Below are positions 54,930 to 63,469 of a DNA stretch of 64,000 nt, piece after piece (position 1 is the first letter of the stretch; every line of letters begins with the position of its first letter). The stretch comes from Paludibacteraceae bacterium (lineage in GTDB: Bacteria > Bacteroidota > Bacteroidia > Bacteroidales > Paludibacteraceae): assembly GCA_017412245.1 (NCBI GenBank), contig JAFPYI010000033.1:94456-158455 (forward strand), in the 5' to 3' direction. Both the position numbers and the translations under genes were made by a program. The notes below the pieces were generated by a model. The model was not told the DNA's origin, ran no database searches, and worked only from the letters and a program-made list of their open reading frames with translations.

Positions 54930-56094
54930 TGCTATCGCACACATTGCGCGGATTGCGTAGCAGAGGACGGGTAGAGTAGAAACACTCTCCCGTTATTTCC
55001 GGTATGGTGCGATTAAGTTGCATTTGTCTGCTAATCTCGTTGCCTTGTCCCCAAGCTGTCTTGGGACCGGCATTCTCCAATCGGTAAGGTGCCAAACCGA
55101 TATATAGTTTGCAGTTTGTTCCGCGAACCTCATTGGCCCACCAATGTGCTAAAACCTCATAGTCGGCTACTTTCTTGCCTATTTCCCAATACAGTTGCGG
55201 CAAGACATAATCAATCCATCCTTCTTGAATCCAGAGACGAATATCGGCATAAAGGTTGTCATAATTAGTGATTCCTGCCCGTGTCTGACTGCCGGTACTA
55301 TCTACATTCGCATTGCGCCAAACACCGAATGGTGAGATGCCGAATTCTACATCCGCCTTGCATTCTTTGATGGTACGGCGAATGTCCTGAATGGCTAAGT
55401 TGACATTGTTCCTTCGCCAGTCATGGATATTGTCAAATCCACGCGGGTAAGTAGCAAAAGTGATCGAGTCGGGAAGCTGCTGTTTACCTGACGGGTACGG
55501 ATAAAAATAATCATCCATATGGATGGCTTGAATATCATACCTCGTGACGATATCTTGCACAATAGTGCAAATCCACTCTCTGGTCACATCCAATCCCGGA
55601 TTGAAATACCATTGTTTGGCATATTCCCAGAACCAGTCCGGATGTTGTCGCATGATATGATTGGCGGCCAGCAAGGAAGTGTCCGTTTTTGCTAAATTCA
55701 CACGATAAGGATTAAGCCACACATGCACTTCCATCTTCCGTGCGTGTGCTTGCTCTATAGTCCATTGCAGCGGATCCCATGGCGTTTGTTCATTCCATGA
55801 ACCTTGTGTGCCGGTAAGCCAATGACTGACAGGCTCTAATTCGCTGATATACAGAGCATCTGCCGTCGGGCGAACTTGAAAAATGATGGCATTGACACCG
55901 AGTGATTGGAGCGAATCGAGTATCCAAATCATCTCTTCCTGTTGCCGTTCAGTATTACCCACAGCATCTGTAGATGGCCAGTCGATATTCGCAACCGTAG
56001 CTATCCATGCTCCTCTCCAACCTATTTCGGCTCGTGAGGAACAAAGAGAAAAGGTACAGAGTACAACGATGATTATGTTACGCAATTTGACCAT
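54898..56094 (-). CDS. Glycoside hydrolase-like family 10 (GHL10) exported protein
   Basis: 398 residues with a signal peptide (IIIVVLCTFSLCSSRAE). WRGAWIATVANIDWPS, INAIIFQVRPTADALY-like GVNAIIFQVRPTADALYISE, VHVWLNPYRVN and AIHMDDYFYPYP define the GHL10 TIM barrel. The family includes enzymes on peptidoglycan or on alpha-linked glycans; substrate unknown. Its first 17 bases overlap the end of recF. Confidence 0.9.
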   Translation of the reverse strand: MVKLRNIIIVVLCTFSLCSSRAEIGWRGAWIATVANIDWPSTDAVGNTERQQEEMIWILDSLQSLGVNAIIFQVRPTADALYISELEPVSHWLTGTQGSWNEQTPWDPLQWTIEQAHARKMEVHVWLNPYRVNLAKTDTSLLAANHIMRQHPDWFWEYAKQWYFNPGLDVTREWICTIVQDIVTRYDIQAIHMDDYFYPYPSGKQQLPDSITFATYPRGFDNIHDWRRNNVNLAIQDIRRTIKECKADVEFGISPFGVWRNANVDSTGSQTRAGITNYDNLYADIRLWIQEGWIDYVLPQLYWEIGKKVADYEVLAHWWANEVRGTNCKLYIGLAPYRLENAGPKTAWGQGNEISRQMQLNRTIPEITGECFYSTRPLLRNPRNVCDSIIQYPLPLAE

Positions 56095-57214
56095 TCTCTA
56101 CATGAAATATCTTTGCATTTTCGTTCGGGCGAAGAATATCTGTCAGGTGTTGGCGGTCGGTATCAGTGATGAAAATCTGTCCGAAATCATCACTTTGCAC
56201 CATCTCTACCAGATGCTCCACGCGTTGTGAGTCAAGTCTGTCAAATATATCGTCTAACAACAAAATAGGCTTATGACCTTTCGACTGATCACTTTCTATT
56301 TTGGATATGTACAAAGCCTGTGCCAATTTCATCGAAAGGATAAATGTCCTTTGTTGTCCTTGTGAACCGACTTGCTTCAAAGGATACTCTCCCAATCGCA
56401 TTTCCAATTCGTCTTTATGGATACCTTGTGAGGTCCAGCCGAGTATCAAATCGCGTTGTCGGGTTTTGACATAAGCTTCTCGCAAATCTCTGTCTTGCAA
56501 CTGTGAGATATACCTCAGCACAGGTTTTTCCGGCGAATCTTGAGCCGTGATACGCTTGTAAGTTTCCGCAAAATATGGTTCGAATTTCTCGAAAAAATCA
56601 GTTCTGGCTTTGAATATATATTCTGCCAATGGTGTCATCTGCCATTCCAGCACTTCCAATAAATCATGCGGTGGCTCGGTAGCTTCAGCAAACTGTTTGA
56701 GCAATGCATTTCGTTGCTTGAGCAAACTGTTATATTGCGTCAGGCAATCGAGATAATGCCTGTCTAACTGACTGATAACCGCATCCATGAACCGCCTGCG
56801 TTCGTCGGAACCATCTTCTATCAGTTGTTGGTCTGCGGGACTGACCATGACTAAAGGAATAAGTCCTATGTGGTCAATGAGTCGCTGATAGTCTTTTTTA
56901 TCTTTGCGGAATTGTTTTTTGACGCCTTTCCGCAACCCGCAAGAGATAACTATTTCCTCCCCTCCTTCTAGGGAGGGGATGGGGGTGGGCTTATAACTTC
57001 CTTGCACCATAGCCATCTGTTCGCCGTGAGTGATATTCAAACTATCCTGATTGGTGTAGGCGGATTTGGCAAAACTCAACAGATAAATAGCGTCCAGAAT
57101 ATTGGTTTTTCCTTGTCCGTTAAGTCCCACAAAGCAATTGAGTTTATCGGCAAACTCTAAACTTGCTTCGCGTATATTGCGGTAGTTTAATATGTTCAGT
57201 TTGGTTAGTATCAT
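56078..57214 (-). CDS. recF: RecF DNA repair ATPase with a repeat-derived peptide insertion
   Basis: 378 residues. An SMC-like ABC ATPase that helps RecR/RecO load RecA at gaps. Walker A GLNGQGKTN (residues 30-38), LGWTSQGIHKDELE and the ABC signature region VGSQGQQRTFILSMKLAQA, Walker B KPILLLDDIFDRLD. Residues 76-85 (PTPIPSLEGG) interrupt a strand region that is shorter in other RecF proteins and are encoded by the repeat at 56957-56990. The frame is kept. ATGA overlap with the response regulator gene upstream. Confidence 0.93.
   Translation of the reverse strand: MILTKLNILNYRNIREASLEFADKLNCFVGLNGQGKTNILDAIYLLSFAKSAYTNQDSLNITHGEQMAMVQGSYKPTPIPSLEGGEEIVISCGLRKGVKKQFRKDKKDYQRLIDHIGLIPLVMVSPADQQLIEDGSDERRRFMDAVISQLDRHYLDCLTQYNSLLKQRNALLKQFAEATEPPHDLLEVLEWQMTPLAEYIFKARTDFFEKFEPYFAETYKRITAQDSPEKPVLRYISQLQDRDLREAYVKTRQRDLILGWTSQGIHKDELEMRLGEYPLKQVGSQGQQRTFILSMKLAQALYISKIESDQSKGHKPILLLDDIFDRLDSQRVEHLVEMVQSDDFGQIFITDTDRQHLTDILRPNENAKIFHVENGQIA
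56957..56990. repeat. Palindromic G-rich repeat inserted in the recF coding sequence
   Basis: Imperfect palindrome CCCCTCC/GGGAGGGG, then GATGGGGGTGGGC on the plus strand. On the coding (minus) strand it reads as PTPIPSLEGG. A possibly related element lies at 839-867. Peptides of this type occur in diverse Bacteroidota proteins, which suggests a small dispersed repeat that tolerates in-frame insertion. Confidence 0.65.
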
Positions 57215-58386
57215 GCGTATGATTCTACATCGCTTGCTGTGATAGTCGCTCCTGCCAGAATAATCAACCGTTCTACTACATTGCGCAACTGACGGATATT
57301 TCCCGTCCAGTCTCTGGCTTGCAAAGCTTTGATGGCTGAGGCGTCAAAAGTCTTCGGAGCTATGCCTTGTTCGGAACATATCTGTGTGCCGAAGAAATCT
57401 ACCAGCAACGGAATATCTTCGAGTCTCTCGTTGAGCGCTGGCACATGAATAGGAATGACGTTCAGACGGTGATAAAGGTCTTCACGGAAAGTTCCTTTCT
57501 CAATCTCTTTGAGCAGATCTTTGTTCGTCGCGGCTAAGACGCGAACATTCACTTTGATGGTCTTGTCCGAACCGACGCGTGTTATCTCGTTTTCCTGTAA
57601 TGCGCGCAGCACTTTCGTTTGCGCAGCCAGACTCATATCACCTACTTCGTCCAGGAAAAGTGTTCCTCCGTCGGCTTGCTCAAATTTACCGGCTCTGTCC
57701 TTTACAGCTCCCGTGAACGAACCTTTCATATGCCCGAATAACTCACTCTCAATCAGTTCGCTCGGAATAGCCGCACAGTTCACTTCCACCATAGGAGCAG
57801 CAGCGCGTGCTGAGCCTTGATGAATAAGATGTGCAACTACTTCTTTTCCTGTCCCGTTCTGACCGGTGATGAGCACACGTGCTTCCGTCGGCGCAACCTT
57901 ATTTATTATTTCGCGTACATGCGTAATAGCGGTACTGTTACCAATCATCTGAGGACCTTTGTCTGCTACTTTTTTGCGCAACTGTTTGGTCTCTTGGCGA
58001 AGATTTTTAGACTCTAACGCATTGCGTGTAGTGATCAGAATACGATTCAAATCCAGCGGCTTAAGCAAGAAATCGTAGGCTCCTGTTTTCAGCGCCTGAA
58101 CAGCCGTTTCTACATCGCCGTGACCAGTAATCATTACTACAGGAGTTTCTGCAGACTCCATCTCCTTCCCTTCAGCAGGCTCTTTCAGTGCTTTAAGCAC
58201 TTCCATTCCGTCCATTTCAGGCATCTTGATATCCGAAAAAATAAGGTCATAAGCGGTTTGTTGTGCCATCTCTAAACCCTGTTTGCCATTCTCGGCTATC
58301 TCGACTTCGTGGCCCTCGTCGGCTAATATCTCACGCAGCGTGTTGCGTATGCCGCGCTCATCATCAATGATAAGAAGTTTTGCCAT
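57211..58386 (-). CDS. Sigma-54-dependent response regulator without DNA-binding domain
   Basis: 391 residues from the ATG at 58384-58386, which lies 17 bases past the -7 element; an ATG 18 bases upstream is too close to it. Receiver domain 1-125 with phospho-acceptor Asp52 (FSDIKMPEMDG). AAA+ domain about 150-380: Walker A GQNGTGKEV, GSFTGA loop (usually GAFTGA), Walker B GTLFLDEVGDM, and the R-finger region FREDLYHRLNVIPI. It ends at TASDVESYA, before the Fis-type helix-turn-helix of classical NtrC. It could activate sigma-54 from solution or use a partner. Residues 70-80 look like a small insertion. Confidence 0.93.
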   Translation of the reverse strand: MAKLLIIDDERGIRNTLREILADEGHEVEIAENGKQGLEMAQQTAYDLIFSDIKMPEMDGMEVLKALKEPAEGKEMESAETPVVMITGHGDVETAVQALKTGAYDFLLKPLDLNRILITTRNALESKNLRQETKQLRKKVADKGPQMIGNSTAITHVREIINKVAPTEARVLITGQNGTGKEVVAHLIHQGSARAAAPMVEVNCAAIPSELIESELFGHMKGSFTGAVKDRAGKFEQADGGTLFLDEVGDMSLAAQTKVLRALQENEITRVGSDKTIKVNVRVLAATNKDLLKEIEKGTFREDLYHRLNVIPIHVPALNERLEDIPLLVDFFGTQICSEQGIAPKTFDASAIKALQARDWTGNIRQLRNVVERLIILAGATITASDVESYA

Positions 58387-58403
58387 AATTATCAAATTTG
58401 GCA

Positions 58404-58434
58404 CAAAGATAGTACTTTTTTTTCATATATACAA
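58404..58434 (-). promoter_or_regulatory. Promoter of the sigma-54 response regulator and recF
   Basis: Minus-strand TTG at 58432-58434, TATCTTTG at 58404-58411, spacer 20 bp. Confidence 0.8.
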
Positions 58435-58469
58435 GAAAAACGTCTTTTTTGCAAAAAAAAGCAAATAAA

Positions 58470-58501
58470 TTTGGTCATGTCAAAAAAATAACCTACCTTT
58501 G
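58470..58501 (+). promoter_or_regulatory. Promoter of the secreted cargo gene
   Basis: TTTG at 58470-58473, TACCTTTG at 58494-58501, spacer 20 bp. The leader is about 90 bases long and AT-rich. Confidence 0.82.
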
Positions 58502-58510
58502 CACCGAAAA

Positions 58511-58525
58511 TGAGACCTCGTCTCA
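58511..58525 (+). other. 5' leader hairpin of the secreted cargo mRNA
   Basis: TGAGAC and GTCTCA form a perfect 6-bp stem with a 3-base loop, a few bases from the expected 5' end of the mRNA. Such stems can protect an mRNA from decay; no T-run follows, so it is not a terminator. Confidence 0.55.
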
Positions 58526-58596
58526 AAATGTGTTTTACAACATAGAATAACCAATTTTTTTTATTTTACTTTAAAATCTAATAATTATTAAATTTT

Positions 58597-60198
58597 ATGA
58601 AAAAGTTTTTTACAATCGTAATTGCATTGGTAGCAGTCCTTGCTGCGAATGCATCGACAGTCGTGTTCGACTTCACGAAACCGGCTACATTGGGTGCTAA
58701 TCCTGCTATTACCGCTCCTGCTGAAGCAGGCAACGGTGTTGACTTGACAGATGCTCAAACATTTACAGTATCTGATGTAGTAATGAGTCAAGCAAAAGTA
58801 GCTACTACGGCTAACCGAATTTGGAATAACGGAGGAACATGTGAGTATCGTACGTATACAAAAAGTACCCTTACATTCACTGCTACTGACAACATTACTG
58901 CTATTGTATTTGAAGGAAGTGCAGTAAGTTTCTCAGAATTTACTGGTAAGACTTGGACCGGCGAAGCTAAATCAGTTACTTTGACCGCAAGCGCTACTTG
59001 CAAAATTACTAAAGCTACTCTGACTGTAGGTGAAGCTGCTGTGGTTTGGAAACCGGACACAATTACTGTTTCCCAAGCTAACGCCCTTATCGCTTCTTCT
59101 GACGCTCATGACCACTTCGTAAAAGGTGTTGTAATGTGCGAGCCGTTCATTACTTATGCTTCGTTCAAGGACAAAGTAAGCTTCTGGATGAAAGATGTTG
59201 CAAATGCTAATGATACCATTGAGTTCTATGATGGTATGGGCTTGAATAACCAAAAATGGGAATCACTCGACGCAGCTAAAAATGAATTGCGTATTGGTGA
59301 TACTATCTTGGTTTATGCTGGTGGTTTAGCTTCTTACACCAACGCAACAACTCATATCACGTTCAATGAGATTACCGGTGGTTACTATGCTCAGAAATTA
59401 GGTGCAAACCCGAATCCTCCTGCAATCCTTGGCCCGGATACAGTTACTGTAGCAAAAGCTATCGAAATCGGTACTGCTCTTGCTGACAATGCTAAAACAA
59501 CGGTTGAGTATGTTGTAAAAGGTTTCGCTTGTACCACTTATGAGCCAAATGAAGGTTATACCGATCAAACATGGTTTATGCACGACACAGATCCTGATGC
59601 ATATGCAACATTCCAAGCTTTCCAATGCGAGCCGGATGAACACGTTGCCAAAGGTGACTACATGCTCGTTCGCGGATACATTATGAAGTATGTTAAGGAT
59701 ACCAAGGTTACTATCGAAATCAGTAAAGGTACTGCCGTTCACGGCACAGCTCCGAAGATTGATACAGTTCAGGTTAACGTAGCCGGAGCAATGGCTGCTG
59801 TAGAAGATATGACCGAAGGTACAACTACTGAAATCTTTGCTGTTACAGGTTATGTAGCAAAAGTTACTACCCCGTATAGTGAAGAATACAAGAATGAGAC
59901 ATTCTTCATGACAGACACAGAGGGCGCAACCTATGGAGACCTGCAAGTTTATCGTGGCAAAATGTTAGACGAAAAAGCTTGTGGCGTTGGTGATCAAGTA
60001 CTCGTTGTTGGTTTCATCTCCAAGAGCTCTTATGGCGTTGAGATGGCTGAAGGAAGTAAAGTTACTATCCTCTCCAGCGCTCAAGGAATTGAAGAGGTAC
60101 AACTGACCGAGAAAGTACAAAAAATCATTGTTGACGGTGTTCTCTATATCATCCGCGACAATAAGATGTACAACGCACAAGGTGTACAAGTTCGTTAA
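58597..60198 (+). CDS. Secreted multi-module protein with T9SS-type C-terminal sorting domain
   Basis: 533 residues. Signal peptide MKKFFTIVIALVAVLAANAS. An N-terminal beta-rich part (to about 150) precedes three related modules near 155-270, 285-385 and 390-495. Each opens with D-T-[IV]-x-V and holds a strand like YVVKGFACTTYEP, as in OB-fold domains (DUF6359 type) of Bacteroidota surface proteins. The C-terminus VQKIIVDGVLYIIRDNKMYN followed by AQGVQVR resembles the sorting domain of Bacteroidales T9SS clients. Ligand or enzyme activity unknown. It has its own promoter and a strong terminator, so it is a single-gene unit. Confidence 0.78.
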   Translation: MKKFFTIVIALVAVLAANASTVVFDFTKPATLGANPAITAPAEAGNGVDLTDAQTFTVSDVVMSQAKVATTANRIWNNGGTCEYRTYTKSTLTFTATDNITAIVFEGSAVSFSEFTGKTWTGEAKSVTLTASATCKITKATLTVGEAAVVWKPDTITVSQANALIASSDAHDHFVKGVVMCEPFITYASFKDKVSFWMKDVANANDTIEFYDGMGLNNQKWESLDAAKNELRIGDTILVYAGGLASYTNATTHITFNEITGGYYAQKLGANPNPPAILGPDTVTVAKAIEIGTALADNAKTTVEYVVKGFACTTYEPNEGYTDQTWFMHDTDPDAYATFQAFQCEPDEHVAKGDYMLVRGYIMKYVKDTKVTIEISKGTAVHGTAPKIDTVQVNVAGAMAAVEDMTEGTTTEIFAVTGYVAKVTTPYSEEYKNETFFMTDTEGATYGDLQVYRGKMLDEKACGVGDQVLVVGFISKSSYGVEMAEGSKVTILSSAQGIEEVQLTEKVQKIIVDGVLYIIRDNKMYNAQGVQVR

Positions 60199-60220
60199 TT
60201 CGATTAACTCTACTAACCCT

Positions 60221-60262
60221 AAAACAGCTCTGCAGCAATGCAGGGCTGTTTTGTTTTTTCTT
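60221..60262 (+). terminator. Terminator of the cargo gene
   Basis: AAAACAGC-x-CTGCA pairs with TGCAG-x-GCTGTTTT (60221-60252), followed by a T-rich run to about 60262. Confidence 0.9.
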
Positions 60263-60275
60263 TTCTTTACTAAAA

Positions 60276-60376
60276 GTCAACCAGGAAACCTTTCGGAAAC
60301 CTTGAAAATACGTACTTGCAACGGGGTAACATTGGGTGATTATTGCGTGATTATTGTGTGATTATTGCGTGATTCG
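60276..60376 (+). repeat. 101-bp element made of degenerate 11-bp units, copy 2
   Basis: Matches the element at 873-973 at 96 of 101 positions with identical end points; the five differences all lie in the first 41 bases. The phased dinucleotides fall at 60289, 60300, 60311, 60322, 60333, 60344, 60355 and 60366. Located between the cargo terminator and the tetR promoter, in a 293-bp space that holds no gene. Confidence 0.87.
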
Positions 60377-60430
60377 ATATCCCTGATTGTAATCTGGAAA
60401 CTACAAAAGTGAAAAAAGTTTCCATTTTTC

Positions 60431-60461
60431 TTGCGTATTTCAAAAAAAAATACTACTTTTG
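60431..60461 (+). promoter_or_regulatory. Promoter of the tetR-efflux operon
   Basis: TTG at 60431-60433, TACTTTTG at 60454-60461, spacer 20 bp; ATG 31 bases further. A site for the TetR protein itself is likely nearby, but no clear palindrome was found. Confidence 0.8.
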
Positions 60462-60491
60462 CAGCCGTTTTGCGTGTACGCATTATAATTT

Positions 60492-61091
60492 ATGGCAGAA
60501 GACCAGAAATGTAATATCATTAAGACGGCAGGCGAGATGTTCTTTCGCTTGGGAATTCGTAGTGTCTCGATAGATGATATCTGTCACGAATTAGGCATGT
60601 CTAAAAAGACTTTCTACGTCTATTTTGAGTCGAAAGATGCATTGGTGGCACAACTCTTGCATGCCAATGTAGAGTATATCTCCCAGAAGATGGAGGATTT
60701 AGCTAAACTGCAAGATTTCAGGCAGTTAGTCTCTAAATTTCTCAAACATCAGGAGGCGGAGAAAAACGATGTGCGCCGTGTGCCGCAATTGGTTTATGAC
60801 CTCAAGAAATATTATCCGCGCCAGTTTGCCGATTTTCAGCATGAATGTTTCCAGACGCAGAAAAAATATATCAAGCGTTATCTGGAGCAGGGACGTGAAG
60901 AAGGTTACGTGCGCGCGAACCTTAATATAGAATTAACGGCAACCCTTTTTGCGAAGATTCATAGCGATGCCATCCGTGATTTTGAACTCATTGAAGCTCA
61001 CGGACATAATATGCATCAGTTAGGACATACGGCCATGGAGATTTTTGTGCGTGGTGTCCTGAGCGAAAAAGGAATGGAGTTGTATAAATGA
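60492..61091 (+). CDS. TetR-family repressor of the efflux operon
   Basis: 199 residues. Helix-turn-helix VSIDDICHELGMSKKTFYVYFESKDALVAQ at 25-54. The C-terminal ligand domain is divergent, as usual. It is the first gene of an operon with TolC, adaptor and RND genes, so it most likely represses its own operon until a ligand binds. The ligand cannot be inferred. Confidence 0.92.
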   Translation: MAEDQKCNIIKTAGEMFFRLGIRSVSIDDICHELGMSKKTFYVYFESKDALVAQLLHANVEYISQKMEDLAKLQDFRQLVSKFLKHQEAEKNDVRRVPQLVYDLKKYYPRQFADFQHECFQTQKKYIKRYLEQGREEGYVRANLNIELTATLFAKIHSDAIRDFELIEAHGHNMHQLGHTAMEIFVRGVLSEKGMELYK

Positions 61092-62452
61092 TACAAAAAC
61101 AATATATGAGAAAGTTCTTATTTTTAATGACGGCGCTTGCGATAAGCGCTACAATGATGGCGGAAGACCATGTGATGGCGGCCACTAAGAGCGGAAAGAA
61201 ATCCGATTCTTCCGAACAACAAGAAACGGTCCTGACGCTCAGCCTCAAAGAGGCACAAGACCATGCTATCAAACAAAACCGTAGTTTGAAAAATGCTTCG
61301 CTGGCCGTTCAGGAAGCTTATGCACAGCGCTGGCAGACCATTGCTGCTATGTTGCCGCAAGTGGACGGTAGTTACACCTACAGCAACTATCTGGGCTATT
61401 CCGCTACACTGGGAATGATGGGCAGCGAAGTACAAATCAACATGCCTAATGTGGGTGCGCTCGGCGTGACCGCTTCGATGGGCCTGAACGGACAAGGAAT
61501 CGTAGGCGCCTTGCTCAATAATATTGCTATCGACATGAAGAAGATTTCCCTCGAGAAATCTGAGTCGGAACTCCGCGGAAGTGTCATGAGCAGTTATGTA
61601 AGCGTCTTGGCGTTGCAGAGTATCTCGGAACTCTTGGATTCCAGTCTCGTCAATATCCAAGGTCTGGAAGAAATGACCCAACACGCAGTTGATGCAGGCG
61701 CGGCAGAGCAAACGACTGCAGACCAGATTCGCGTCCGCGTGAACACATTGAAGAACTCAATCAATTCCCAAAAACGGAATATCGAGTTAGCTACCAATAG
61801 CCTGAAAGTGCTGTTGGATGTGCCGGCAGAGACGGAACTGCAACTGACGGAGAACATAGATGATCTGCTTTCTCCGGACCGAGTGCTGACTCTTCTGAGC
61901 GAGAATTTTGCCATTGAGAATAATCTCAACTACCAACTGCTCCAAAAGCAAGTTGAATTAGCCAAACGCAATGTGCACATGGCCGGATGGGCATATGGTC
62001 CTACTCTGGCGGTGGCGTATAACTACACCAACCAACGCTATTACGGCGAAGGAGGTATGCGTATGACGCCGCCGAATGTTGTCCAGCTGAGCGTGAAAAT
62101 GCCGCTCTGGTCCTCAGGAAAACGTGCTGCAGGAGTGGTAGAGAAAAAGATTGCTCTGGAGGAGGCAAAGAATACTCTTTCGGAGACAACGGATAATCTG
62201 GCTATTCAGTACCACCAGTTGTGCTTCAACCTCACCAACGCTTATGAGACCTATCTGAACGAGAAAGATAATATCGAGGTAGCCAAACGTGTTTTTGCTT
62301 CCGCTACCGAGAAATTCAAATGGGGCGCAAGCAGTAATATGGAGCTGACCAACGCCTCAAATGACTTGATTAACGCGCAGTCGTCTTATGTGCAAGCTAT
62401 GCTTTCACTCGTCAATGCGCAAGTAGAACTCGAGAAATTTTTGAACAATTAA
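61088..62452 (+). CDS. TolC-family outer-membrane efflux channel
   Basis: 454 residues from an ATG at 61088 overlapping the tetR stop (ATGA); an ATG at 61106 also gives a normal signal peptide (MRKFLFLMTALAISATMMAE). Two OEP repeats: LSLKEAQDHAIKQNRSLKNA ... and VQLSVKMPLWSSGKRAAGV with coiled-coil helices (ELTNASNDLINAQSSYVQAM). It forms the trimeric exit duct of a tripartite pump. Confidence 0.92.
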   Translation: MIQKQYMRKFLFLMTALAISATMMAEDHVMAATKSGKKSDSSEQQETVLTLSLKEAQDHAIKQNRSLKNASLAVQEAYAQRWQTIAAMLPQVDGSYTYSNYLGYSATLGMMGSEVQINMPNVGALGVTASMGLNGQGIVGALLNNIAIDMKKISLEKSESELRGSVMSSYVSVLALQSISELLDSSLVNIQGLEEMTQHAVDAGAAEQTTADQIRVRVNTLKNSINSQKRNIELATNSLKVLLDVPAETELQLTENIDDLLSPDRVLTLLSENFAIENNLNYQLLQKQVELAKRNVHMAGWAYGPTLAVAYNYTNQRYYGEGGMRMTPPNVVQLSVKMPLWSSGKRAAGVVEKKIALEEAKNTLSETTDNLAIQYHQLCFNLTNAYETYLNEKDNIEVAKRVFASATEKFKWGASSNMELTNASNDLINAQSSYVQAMLSLVNAQVELEKFLNN

Positions 62453-62453
62453 T

Positions 62454-63464
62454 ATGAAAAAGATTTTTATTTATGCACTCGCAGCATTAGCATTGATGAG
62501 CTGCGGAAAGAAAACCGCTCAGACTGAGAGCGAAGAACAGGAACGCGTGGAGCAGGTGCGTACTACTGTCCTGCAACCGCGAGAGATTGAACGCGAAATA
62601 AGTGTTTCTACCAACCTGCAAGGTTATTTGACACAAAATGTAGCTCCGTCCCTCACGGGAAAGATTGAGCATATCTATCGTGAAGTAGGTGACAAAGTGG
62701 GCAAAGGAACTGACCTCGTTCGTATGGACCAAACGCAGTACAAAACAACGAAAATCAGTCTCGGTAACCTTGAGATTGAGAAAAATCGTGTGGAGATGTT
62801 GCTCAAGTCAGGATCAGCTACCCAGCAACAGTTAGACCAACTCACAGCGCAGTATAACTCCACGAAAGAGCAACTGGATTTCTTGCGCATCAATACCTAT
62901 GTCAAAGCTCCGTTTGCAGGAGTCATCTCTGCTAAGAATTACGAGGATGGAGAACTCTACGGCGGACAACCGATTTTGATACTGACCCAAATCGACAAAC
63001 TCAAAGCTCTGGTCGCTATTCCTGAGACTTATTTCCCGCAATTCAAAGCAGGTATGAAACTGTCGCTCACCACGGATATCTATCCTGACCAGGTTTTCCC
63101 TGCTACGGTAGAAGTCGTTTATCCGACGATTGATGCATCGAGCCACACTTTCCAATGCAAGATTGTAGTGCCTAACGGCAAGCAATTACTTCGTCCGGGA
63201 ATGTACGTCACCACCACTATCGGTTTGGGAAAAGCTAATGCTTTGGTTATCCCTTATCAAGCGGTAGAAAAACTGGTGGGTGCTAACGATCGTTATGTAT
63301 TCATCAACGAAAACGGTCGCGCCAAACGTGTGGCTGTGGAGCTGGGACAACGTTTCGACCAGGATATAGAGATTATCGCGCCTGAGATTCAAGCAGGTGT
63401 AGAAGTTGTCACTACCGGCCAGCACAAACTGGTGGATGGCGTAAAAATTAATGTTGTAGAATAA
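62454..63464 (+). CDS. RND efflux periplasmic adaptor (membrane fusion) lipoprotein
   Basis: 336 residues. Lipobox LMSC near residue 17. Biotinyl-lipoyl half-motifs (GKIEHIYREVGDKVGKGTDL; YVKAPFAGVISAKNYEDGEL) flank a short coiled coil (NRVEMLLKSGSATQQQLDQL); the beta-barrel domain and membrane-proximal domain follow. It links the RND pump to TolC. Two bases after the tolC gene. Confidence 0.93.
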   Translation: MKKIFIYALAALALMSCGKKTAQTESEEQERVEQVRTTVLQPREIEREISVSTNLQGYLTQNVAPSLTGKIEHIYREVGDKVGKGTDLVRMDQTQYKTTKISLGNLEIEKNRVEMLLKSGSATQQQLDQLTAQYNSTKEQLDFLRINTYVKAPFAGVISAKNYEDGELYGGQPILILTQIDKLKALVAIPETYFPQFKAGMKLSLTTDIYPDQVFPATVEVVYPTIDASSHTFQCKIVVPNGKQLLRPGMYVTTTIGLGKANALVIPYQAVEKLVGANDRYVFINENGRAKRVAVELGQRFDQDIEIIAPEIQAGVEVVTTGQHKLVDGVKINVVE

Positions 63465-63469
63465 TAAAT

